Assembly: GCA_020846745.1 (NCBI GenBank)
Contig: JADLDI010000023.1
Location: 1-56,537 of the forward strand
DNA length: 56,537 bases
Reading direction: 5' to 3'
Source: Bryobacterales bacterium
GTDB lineage: Bacteria; Acidobacteriota; Terriglobia; Bryobacterales; Bryobacteraceae
The notes beneath the pieces were generated by a model. The model worked only from the letters and a program-made list of their open reading frames with translations. It was not told the origin of the DNA and did no database searches. Below are positions 42,778 to 50,302 of this stretch, one piece after another; the stretch's first letter is position 1, and every line of letters begins with the position of its first letter. The translations under genes and the position numbers were made by a program.

Positions 42778-44240
42778 CCGCATTCTCTGGCATAACTGAT
42801 TTGTTCAGAAAAAGTTGTGCGACAGCGAGGAGCAACTTCCCCCATGACAGAGTGTACCCAATCGGTTTTTGAGTTCGCCCGGCAGGGGCGGCGGCAGGTG
42901 GAGGCCCGATTTGACGGCGGCACGATCAGCAGTGACGGTGGCGCGCCGCTGCTGCGCGAGGTGGACAAGCGGATGAAGCTGCTGGCGCGCTTCGGCGCAT
43001 GTTTTCTGGATGGACGCAATCCGGCGCAGGTGGAACATTCGGTGGAGGCGATGGTGGCGCAACGGGTCTATGGGCTGGCGCTGGGCTATGAAGATGTGAA
43101 CGATCATGAGCAACTGCGGACCGACGCGGTGATGCAGATGCTGGCCGAGCGGGAACCGGGGGAGGCCTTGGCGGGCAAGAGCACGCTGAACCGCTTGGAG
43201 TTGGGCACGGGGCAACCGGACCGGTACAAGAAGATCACCTACTGGAAGGACGGGGTGGACGAGTTATTGGTGCAGGTGTTTCTGGAGGCGCACGCCACCG
43301 CGCCCGCGGAAATCATTCTGGACATGGATACGACGGATCTGGCCTTACACGGCAAGCAGGAGGGCGTTTTTTTCACGGCTATTACGATCACTACTGTTAT
43401 CTGCCGCTGTACATTTTCTGCGGGGAGCATGTGTTATGCGCGCGGCTGCGCGAGGCCAATCGGGACGCCGCGGCGGGCAGCTTGGCGGAGTTACAATGCG
43501 TGGTCGGGCAGATTCGCGCGGCGTGGCCGGCAGTACGCATCATCGTCCGCGGGGACTCGGGCTTCTGCCGTGACGAGTTGATGAAGTGGTGTGAAGAAAA
43601 CGCCGTGGACTACGTGTTCGGCATGGCGCGAAACAAACGGCTGCAGAGGGTGATTGGGCAGCAGTTGCACGCGGCGCGCCAGCAATGGGAGCAGTCGCAG
43701 CAGCCCGCCCGCATCTTCACCGCGTTCGACTACCAAACCAAGAGCGGCTCGTGGGCGCGTGCGCGACGCGTGGTCGCCAAGGCCGAACACATTGCGGGCA
43801 AGTCCAACCCGCGCTTTGTGGTGACGTCGCTGCCCGACCCAGCCTGGCCGGCCCAGCCGTTGTATGAGACGCTCTACTGCGCGCGCGGCGACATGGAGAA
43901 TCGGATCAAGGAACAACTCTGTCTGTTTGCCGAGCGGGTCAGCACCGAGTCGCTACGCGGCAATCAACTGCGGCTCCACTTTTCAGCCATCGCCTATGTG
44001 CTGGTGGTGGGTTTGCGACGGTTGGGGCTCCAGGGGACCGAATGGGCCGAGGCGCAGGTATCCACCATCCGCACGCGGCTGCTGAAGATCGGCGCGCAGA
44101 TCCGCGTCAGCGTCCGTAGACTGACGTTGTCGCTGGCCTCCAGCTACCCCTGGCAGTCGCAATTTGCGCTGGTCTGGGCCAATCTGCGCCGCTGACAAAA
44201 AATCGCTGTTGCAAACAAGGCAGTTATCCATTCCGCGTTT
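42778..44240 (+). mobile_element. IS1380-family insertion sequence
   Basis: About 1.46 kb. The ends are estimated from imperfect inverted repeats: GGCATAACTGATTTGTT at 42789-42805 against GGATAACTGCCTTGTT read on the other strand from 44229 to 44214. Exact termini and a target duplication could not be fixed by eye. It holds a single transposase gene with one frame change. Confidence 0.7.
42844..44195 (+). CDS. IS1380-family transposase, split by a frame change
   Basis: Two overlapping frames make one transposase of about 450 residues. The first runs from the ATG at 42844 through ARFDGGTISSDGGAPLLREV and EIILDMDTTDLALHGKQEG. The second continues as HGYYDHYCYLPLYIFCGEHV, RIIVRGDSGFCRDELMKWCE and NRIKEQLCLFAERVSTESLR. 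DDE acidic residues lie in DMDTTD, RGDSGF and the later KEQLC-type region. The change occurs at seven T's (43367-43373). Reading T TTT TTC with a -1 slip gives EGVFFHGYYDHY, exactly the expected family sequence. This is either programmed frameshifting or an inactivating deletion. Confidence 0.85.
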
Positions 44241-44499
44241 TGACGGCGGATCGGATCGGCGCGCCTGAACACGGAATCGGACCCGCTGGACACCCGTCGG
44301 CGTGGTCGCCGGAACTCCACAAGCGTCCTCCAAAACGGCTCTCCTCTCCACCCGCGCGGTCGATCGGCAACTTTGTCGTCAATTCTTACCCTCGCGCAGT
44401 CCGTCATCACTGCGAGTCGGGCGCCCGTGAGAAAAGCGGGCTAAACGTCACTGCGCAGGCATCTTGCTCGTTCGTTTTGTTGGGGGACGACCTCGGAAG
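44241..44499. other. gene-free stretch right of the IS element
   Basis: No gene, repeat or RNA could be supported here. Together with the region 44670-44920, it flanks the second attachment module and is probably decayed element DNA. Confidence 0.5.
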
Positions 44500-44547
44500 T
44501 GGTACGCCCGGGCCGATTCGAACGGCCGACCTTCTGCTCCGGAGGCT
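44500..44547 (-). other. second tRNA-Arg-like 3' fragment, internal attachment site
   Basis: A tRNA-Arg 3' half with CCA end, a different T-stem (GGCCG and CGGCC arms) and the same anticodon region GCTCCGGAGGC. Its T-arm differs from that of the tRNA at 46268, so it derives from another Arg isoacceptor or from an element-borne attP. It is followed by the same kind of sequence as the 42087 fragment (ATCAATCACTTAC against ATCAACCACTTAC). Confidence 0.75.
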
Positions 44548-44609
44548 AAAATATCAATCACTTACAAGCATCGTTTGCTGAAAACAAAAGGCTTGCGAGC
44601 ACGTGCGTT

Positions 44610-44665
44610 GGACCCTGATGGACCCAAATTCGGCGGTTTCGGGGTTTTGGACCCTGTTCGGACCC
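44610..44665 (+). other. second array of four GGACCC boxes
   Basis: GGACCC starts at 44610, 44620, 44649 and 44660, with the same 10, 29 and 11 steps as at 42198. Distance from the tRNA fragment's GGAGGC is 64 bases, against 65 in the first array. About 300 bases around the two arrays are homologous (shared blocks CTTGGACC..GATGGACCC, CACGTGCT, CGCGCGCGGTCGCTT, CTATA-type boxes). Confidence 0.7.
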
Positions 44666-44922
44666 TCCACATTAGCTGGCATTTCACGTGCTTTTCGCGC
44701 GTACGCGCGCGGTCGCTTGGCCTTCCGAATTCCTGTCCAAAATATGTTGCTCCGACAGGATTTTAAAATCCCATATAGGGACAGCCCGGGCACGTGGCTA
44801 CAACGCGACGGCCGCGATGTGGCAACGCCATCAGCGACCCAGACTGGGCGCAACTGAAGACAACCGCTGGACCACCGTACCAGCAAGCGACTTTCGATTT
44901 CCGTCATTTGAAGTTGGGACTT

Positions 44923-46068
44923 CTACGCTTGCGGCACGCTGCGAAGCGCTCGATCCAGATCAGCCCAAAGGTCCTCGACAGCCTCGATACCCACGCTCAG
45001 CCGCAGCAATGTCGGGGGCAGGTGCTCCTGCCCCGGCACGCTCGCTCGCCGTTCAATAGTGGACTCCACCGCGCCCAGGCTGGTGGCGTGTTGAATGAGT
45101 TGCAGTCCAGTGCAGACGGCATCCGCGCCAAGGGCGTCGCCACGCACGTCGAACGAAATAACCGTGCCGAAGCCCCTGAGTTGGCGTTGCGCGGCGGCGT
45201 GAGTTCGGTGGCTTTTGAGTCCGGGATAGCGCGTCAGAGTGACCTTTGGATGGGACGCGAGGCGTTCGGCAAGTATCATCGCATTGTGCTGCGCCCGCTC
45301 CAGTCGGACTGCCAAAGTTCTAGCGCCGCGCACCGCGAGAAACGCTTCGAGGGTGCCGGGCGTCGCACCCGCGAGTTCACGCGCCTGCCGTAGCGCCGCG
45401 AGCAGATTTGCGTCACGGACGGTAACGACTCCACCCAACAGGTCCGAGTGTCCGCCAATGAACTTCGTAACCGATTGCACAGCAACATCGGCCCCGAGCG
45501 CGAGCGGCCGCTGATTGAGCGGCGTAGCAAAGGTGTTGTCCACCCCCACGATGGCGCCATGCTTTCGCGGTGCTGCACAGATGGCGTCTAGGTCAGCTAC
45601 CGTGAGTAGCGGGTTCGAAGGCGACTCGAGCCAGATTAGGTCGGCCATGCTGCACATCTTTACCCAACTTGGGGTGTCGTCTACGGCGAGACGATGCACG
45701 GTCCACCGGCCGCGGCTTTGGCCGGCTTTGGCCAATCCCGCAACACCTTGGTAGCAGTCGTCCGGCAGGGCTACGACCGCACCGGTGCTCAGTTGGTCGA
45801 AAATCGCTGCGATCCCCGCCATGCCTGAGGCGAAGGAGACCGAAGATCCACCTTCGAGGCCGCCCACGATCTCTTCCAGTGCCTCCCAACCCGGCGTGGC
45901 GTCATCCCGAGAGTACGCGCGGCGCTCGCCCAATACAAAGTTTGAGGCGGGGCACGGCGGCACATTGAGCGGCGAACCCGGGCGCCGGTCCCGTCCTGCC
46001 GAGATCAGCCATGATTCTACCGAGCCAACACCGCCCGCGTTGTGCCCGGTCGTATCCCTCGAAGTCAT
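44923..46068 (-). CDS. cystathionine gamma-synthase/lyase-family PLP enzyme
   Basis: A 381-residue Cys/Met metabolism PLP enzyme, normal length. PLP-binding Lys is K202 in SVTKFIGGHSDLLGG. Also typical are SFASGMAGIAAIFDQL, LIWLESPSNPLLTVADLDAI and VDNTFATPLNQRPLALGADV. Reaction could be cystathionine synthesis, gamma-lysis or O-acylhomoserine sulfhydrylation; sequence alone does not decide. It lies inside the second putative integrated element, next to neither met nor cys genes. The start at 46068 has no strong ribosome site. The N-terminus (about 1-30) has an unusual Gly-rich lead before the family begins. Confidence 0.9.
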   Translation of the reverse strand: MTSRDTTGHNAGGVGSVESWLISAGRDRRPGSPLNVPPCPASNFVLGERRAYSRDDATPGWEALEEIVGGLEGGSSVSFASGMAGIAAIFDQLSTGAVVALPDDCYQGVAGLAKAGQSRGRWTVHRLAVDDTPSWVKMCSMADLIWLESPSNPLLTVADLDAICAAPRKHGAIVGVDNTFATPLNQRPLALGADVAVQSVTKFIGGHSDLLGGVVTVRDANLLAALRQARELAGATPGTLEAFLAVRGARTLAVRLERAQHNAMILAERLASHPKVTLTRYPGLKSHRTHAAAQRQLRGFGTVISFDVRGDALGADAVCTGLQLIQHATSLGAVESTIERRASVPGQEHLPPTLLRLSVGIEAVEDLWADLDRALRSVPQA

Positions 46069-46215
46069 TGTTCCATTTTATCGAATGGCGTTCTTAACGC
46101 GTCCGCAAACCCGGAGGCCGTGATTGCATATGATGTCCAGCGACTGGGGGGCCGCGCGATTTCGTCAGACGTTTTGTCCGCGTAGAGTAGTTCGACGGGG
46201 TGATCCGCGTTTTCA

Positions 46216-46231
46216 GGGTCCAACTGGGTCC
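46216..46231 (-). other. two inverted GGGTCC boxes at the right element end
   Basis: GGGTCC at 46216-46221 and 46226-46231, ten bases apart, is the reverse complement of the boxes at 42198 and 44610. They lie 37 bases from the 3' end of the intact tRNA-Arg. This would be the other integrase arm of the same site. Confidence 0.6.
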
Positions 46232-46267
46232 ATGGAAGCGCTTGCGGGGGATACGAGGAGAGAGGAG

Positions 46268-46345
46268 TGGTACGCCCGAGAGGATTCGAACCTCTGGCCT
46301 CTTGCTCCGGAGGCAAGCGCTCTATCCGGACTGAGCTACGGGCGC
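46268..46345 (-). tRNA. tRNA-Arg (anticodon CCG)
   Basis: A full cloverleaf on the minus strand: acceptor GCGCCCG with CGGGCGT, anticodon stem CTTGC/GCAAG with loop CTCCGGA (anticodon CCG), T-arm AGAGG TTCGAAT CCTCT, and encoded CCA. It reads CGG codons. Its 3' half is duplicated at 42087 and approximated at 44500, so it is the integration target rebuilt at the right end of the element. Confidence 0.96.
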
Positions 46346-46435
46346 ATCGCCTTCCAGTGTACCGCGTCGTCCCGACATTCGCCAAACAAAAGAAAATGCA
46401 CCGCCTTTGTTATCCTCAAATTTCGTGATCACTCA

Positions 46436-48988
46436 ATGAAATTCCAAGTCCAACCTTTACAAGAATTCCTTGTGCGGCCTGCTTTGCCGGCCAACCTGCC
46501 ACGGTTGTCGGAACTGGCTCACAACATTCTCTGGAGCTGGGACCACACGGTACGTGCCCTTTTCCGGCGTCTCGACCCGGCTCTTTGGCGAGCTACGGGT
46601 CACAACCCGGTGTCGATGCTCAGCCAGATCCCGCGCACGACTCTCGAGCGCGCGGCGGCCGACCCGCGTTACCTGTCGCTCTACCGGCGCGCCTGCGAGC
46701 GCTTCGACGCTTACATCGAACGCTACAAGATGACTCACAAAGAAGGGTGCATTGCGTACTTCTGCATGGAGTTCGGCCTGAACGAGTGCCTGCCGGTGTA
46801 TTCCGGCGGTTTGGGCATTCTCGCGGGTGATCATCTGAAAGCTGCTTCGGACCTCGGTCTGCCCCTGGTTGCAGTCGGGCTGCTCTACCAGCAGGGGTAC
46901 TTCCGTCAATTCCTGAACCCGGATGGCTGGCAGCAAGAACGTTACCCCATCAACGACTTCTATACACTGCCCATTACACCGGTCCCCGATCCGGACAATC
47001 CCACGAAGGACCTGATGGTGACCGTCGACCTGCCGGCCGGCACCTGCTACATCAAGGTCTGGCTGAAGCGCGTCGGCGGCGTGTCACTGTACCTGCTCGA
47101 CACGAATGTACCGGAGAATGCGCAGCCGGAATACCGCGACATCACCGATCAGTTGTATGGCGGCGACACCACCACCCGCATTCGCCAGGAGATTGTGCTC
47201 GGCATCGGCGGTTTGCGCGCGCTCGCCAAGATCGGTTTCGAGCCGACCGTGTATCACATGAACGAAGGCCACTCCGCCTTCCTGGCCATTGAGCGCATCC
47301 GCCTGCTGATGCAGAACCACCATCTTTCGTTCCAGGAAGCGCTGGAGGCGTCTCGCTGCAATAACATTTTCACCACCCACACCGCGGTGCCCGCCGGGTT
47401 CGACCTGTTTGAGCCCTCGCTCGTTTACGAGTACTTCCACACGTATTGCGAGCGCGCCGGTATCCCGTTCGACACGCTGCTTGCCATCGGCCGCCGCCGC
47501 CCCTATGACACCAGCGAGCGCTTCTCGATGGCCATGTCGGCCATCAACAGTTCGTGCTATCGGAACGCCGTATCGCGGCTCCACCGGCACGTGTCGCAGG
47601 AGATGTTCCAGGATATGTGGGAACGTCTGCCGACCTGGGAAGTCCCGATCACGTCCGTCACCAACGGCGTCCACCTGCCGTCGTGGGTGAACGGCGACCT
47701 GGCTTCCCTTTACGATCAGTACCTACAGCCCGACTGGCAGGAACGCCACAACGATCCCAAGACGTGGGAGAACATCAACGACATTCCCGATGCCGAACTG
47801 TGGGAGGCGAGCCGGCGGCGTAAGCGCCGCCTGGTCCAATTCGTCCGCGAGCGCGTGCACGACTTCGCGATTCAGCGCAAAGCCTCCGCGGCCGAGATGC
47901 GGCGCCTGTCTGAGGTCCTCGATCCCGAGGCCTTTACCATCGGTTTCGCGCGGCGGTTTGCGACGTACAAGCGCGCCACCTTGCTGTTCCGCGACGTTAA
48001 CCGGCTCAAGAAGATTGTCAACAACCCCGACATGCCGGTGCAGATCGTCGTGGCCGGCAAGGCACACCCGAAGGACCACCCGGGCAAGACGCTCATACGC
48101 GACATCTGGAACCTTTCCCGCGATCCCGAACTATCGCGCCGTCTGGTTTTCATGGAAGACTACACCATTCAGGTGGGCCGCGAACTGGTTCAGGGCGTCG
48201 ACCTGTGGCTGAACAACCCCAAGCGGGGTGAAGAAGCCTGCGGCACTTCCGGCATGAAGGCGGGGATCAACGGCACACTGAACCTGTCGATCCTCGATGG
48301 CTGGTTCGACGAGGCTTACGAGTATTCCGGCGGCTGGGCCATCGGCGACCGTGTCCCCTATTCCGAGGATCAGGACGAGATCCACGCCTCGGCTATTTAC
48401 TCGCTGCTTGAGAACGAGATCGTCCCGATGTACTATCGCGACCGCGACCGCGGCGTGCCGGTGGAATGGATGCGCCGCGTCAAACAGTCGCTGCAGATGC
48501 TTTCGCCGCAATTCAACTGCTCGCGCATGCTGACGGAGTACAACAACCTGCTCTACATGCCGGCGCACCAATCCTGGACCCGGATGAGCGCGAATGGCTT
48601 CCAGCCGGTCCGTGAGAAAACCGCCTGGCTGAACCGTGTAAGGGAGGTGTGGGACCGCGTCCGCTTCCTCGAGGTCTCGCCCAAGCTCGACTACCCGGTT
48701 CGCGCCGGCGACCCGATTCCCTTGCGCGCGGTGGTCGAGTTGGCTGGACTAAGCCCCGAAGACGTTCAGGTGGAGGCGGTGGTGGGCCGCATAGGCGTGG
48801 AAGGTCACCTCGAAGACACCACAATCCTGACCGTGCCACCTAATAGTTCCAACGGCCATGGGTACGTGTTCGCCCGCGAGTTCGTACCCGAACAGACGGG
48901 CCGCCTGGGGTATGCGGTGCGCATCGCGCCGAACCACTCAGCCGATCCGCTGACGCAGCCTTGCAACGCCTACACCAAGTGGGCGTAA
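46436..48988 (+). CDS. glgP: alpha-glucan (glycogen/maltodextrin) phosphorylase
   Basis: An 850-residue GT35 phosphorylase of the bacterial type with a DUF3417 N-terminal part (ELAHNILWSWDHTVRALFRR). It releases glucose 1-phosphate from glycogen or maltodextrin with PLP as cofactor; the PLP Lys is K608 in GTSGMKAGINGTLNLS. Other markers are YFCMEFGLNECLPVYSGGLG, YHMNEGHSAFLAIERIRLL, HTAVPAGFDLFE and TIGFARRFATYKRATLLFRD. The start is the ATG at 46436: the open frame reaches further upstream only by reading through the tRNA on the other strand. It stands alone in a single-gene unit, with a hairpin after it. Confidence 0.95.
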   Translation: MKFQVQPLQEFLVRPALPANLPRLSELAHNILWSWDHTVRALFRRLDPALWRATGHNPVSMLSQIPRTTLERAAADPRYLSLYRRACERFDAYIERYKMTHKEGCIAYFCMEFGLNECLPVYSGGLGILAGDHLKAASDLGLPLVAVGLLYQQGYFRQFLNPDGWQQERYPINDFYTLPITPVPDPDNPTKDLMVTVDLPAGTCYIKVWLKRVGGVSLYLLDTNVPENAQPEYRDITDQLYGGDTTTRIRQEIVLGIGGLRALAKIGFEPTVYHMNEGHSAFLAIERIRLLMQNHHLSFQEALEASRCNNIFTTHTAVPAGFDLFEPSLVYEYFHTYCERAGIPFDTLLAIGRRRPYDTSERFSMAMSAINSSCYRNAVSRLHRHVSQEMFQDMWERLPTWEVPITSVTNGVHLPSWVNGDLASLYDQYLQPDWQERHNDPKTWENINDIPDAELWEASRRRKRRLVQFVRERVHDFAIQRKASAAEMRRLSEVLDPEAFTIGFARRFATYKRATLLFRDVNRLKKIVNNPDMPVQIVVAGKAHPKDHPGKTLIRDIWNLSRDPELSRRLVFMEDYTIQVGRELVQGVDLWLNNPKRGEEACGTSGMKAGINGTLNLSILDGWFDEAYEYSGGWAIGDRVPYSEDQDEIHASAIYSLLENEIVPMYYRDRDRGVPVEWMRRVKQSLQMLSPQFNCSRMLTEYNNLLYMPAHQSWTRMSANGFQPVREKTAWLNRVREVWDRVRFLEVSPKLDYPVRAGDPIPLRAVVELAGLSPEDVQVEAVVGRIGVEGHLEDTTILTVPPNSSNGHGYVFAREFVPEQTGRLGYAVRIAPNHSADPLTQPCNAYTKWA

Positions 48989-49031
48989 ATACGCGTTACG
49001 GGCTGGGTCCGCTTAACGGGATTTGTAAACA

Positions 49032-49057
49032 ATGAAGGCGGGGCCGGGCGCCTTCAT
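49032..49057. terminator. 9-base hairpin between convergent genes
   Basis: ATGAAGGCG (49032-49040) pairs perfectly with CGCCTTCAT (49049-49057) across an 8-base GC loop, between the glgP stop (48988) and the convergent PLP-enzyme stop (49102). No T-run follows. It is well placed to end transcription in both directions. Confidence 0.55.
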
Positions 49058-49101
49058 CGTGAACGACATGACAACTTGCAGTGACTAATCCCGACGTGGG
49101 T

Positions 49102-50298
49102 CTACGCTGAGAAGATCTCTTTCAGGCGCCGGCCAACGATCTTATGCTCGTCTCCGCGCATCATCCATACGGAGATGAGTAACTGCCCCTTGCCCGGCCG
49201 CTGCACATGGATGGGCGGATCGCCGGCCAGTAACTTGTCGCCTACCTGCTGCCCCGTCAAGCCTTTGCTCGATTCGTCCCATTCGACGGTGACGTGCGGA
49301 ACCTCATTTGCGATCACCGGGATGTGGCGGTCCGTTTTGACCCCTTTGACACCCTTGAGCGCCGCGCGGATCGAGGACACACGGTCTTCCAGCACCTGCC
49401 ATTCGGCCTTGTGGTCCACTCTCAGGTACCGTTCCACGGCCGCCAGCAGCCCGCAAAGTTCTTCCTTGCCGACTTTCATCCCGCGGCCGATCCCGCCGTA
49501 CGGGGACATCGCCGGATGCGCCGCATCGATCAGATCCTTCCGGCCGAGCAGCAAACCGCTCGACTGCGGTCCCCGCAGCGCCTTGCCGCCCGAGAAAATC
49601 ACCAGGTCAAAACCCTGCTCGGTGTATTTGAACAGGTTGTCCTTCGGCGTCGCATCCGAGGCCGCGTCGTTCATCGTCGGAATGCCGCGCTGCTTCGCGA
49701 TCTTGATGAACTCTTCGCGCTTGATCTGCCCGTTCGGCTCCGCCTTGTTCAGGAAGAACATCATGCCGGTGCGCTCGTTTATCGCTGCCTCGAGTTCCTG
49801 CCGGGACTCCACGCTCACGATCTTCGCCCCGCACAGCTCCATCTGGTGCTCATAGCCAGACCGGTGCGACTTCTGCTGGATCACCTCATATTTGATCCCT
49901 TCGCGGGCAGGCAATTGCCGCAACTTCTTCGGATCGCCCTCCGACAGACATGCCGACGTGCCCACGGAGATGGCCGATGCCGCGCCGCACGTCACCATGC
50001 AGGCCGGAGCCTTCAACAGTTCCGCAATCCGCGCGCCAACCTTCTTCTCCAACTCCGGCAGCGGAATGAAGTACCGCGATGCTTCTTCCATCGCCTTCAC
50101 CACTTCCGGCGGCATGATCGAACCGCCCAACACGGTCACGACGCCCACGCCATTGATCACCGGCTTCACGCCCAGGCTCGAATAGAGCGACGACGGCGAG
50201 GTGGCAGTAATGGCGTTCGTAGGAGTAGTAGCAGCGGCGGCAGCGGCCACAGGCGCAACCGCACCGATCTGGAGAGCACGACGGCGTGAAGTCTTCAT
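49102..50298 (-). CDS. SelA-like PLP enzyme with Tat-type leader
   Basis: A 398-residue PLP enzyme of the same family as that at 28681. PLP Lys is K239 in FSGGKALRGPQSSG. PTMNDAASDATPKDNLFKYT carries the Asp equivalent, and ACMVTCGAASAISVG the phosphate-binding part. The start ATG at 50298 is chosen: the preceding frame has no support, and the protein then opens with MKTSRRRALQIGAVAPVAAAAAA, an Arg-rich Tat-like leader. An exported PLP enzyme is unusual. It is 4 bases downstream of the large exported protein gene, so the two are coupled, and the partner may supply or receive its substrate. Confidence 0.86.
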   Translation of the reverse strand: MKTSRRRALQIGAVAPVAAAAAATTPTNAITATSPSSLYSSLGVKPVINGVGVVTVLGGSIMPPEVVKAMEEASRYFIPLPELEKKVGARIAELLKAPACMVTCGAASAISVGTSACLSEGDPKKLRQLPAREGIKYEVIQQKSHRSGYEHQMELCGAKIVSVESRQELEAAINERTGMMFFLNKAEPNGQIKREEFIKIAKQRGIPTMNDAASDATPKDNLFKYTEQGFDLVIFSGGKALRGPQSSGLLLGRKDLIDAAHPAMSPYGGIGRGMKVGKEELCGLLAAVERYLRVDHKAEWQVLEDRVSSIRAALKGVKGVKTDRHIPVIANEVPHVTVEWDESSKGLTGQQVGDKLLAGDPPIHVQRPGKGQLLISVWMMRGDEHKIVGRRLKEIFSA

Positions 50299-50302
50299 GG
50301 GG

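Noticed and set aside
46124..46435. N-terminal extension of the glucan phosphorylase
   Set aside because: This part of the frame reads through the antisense strand of tRNA-Arg; family similarity starts at the ATG 46436.
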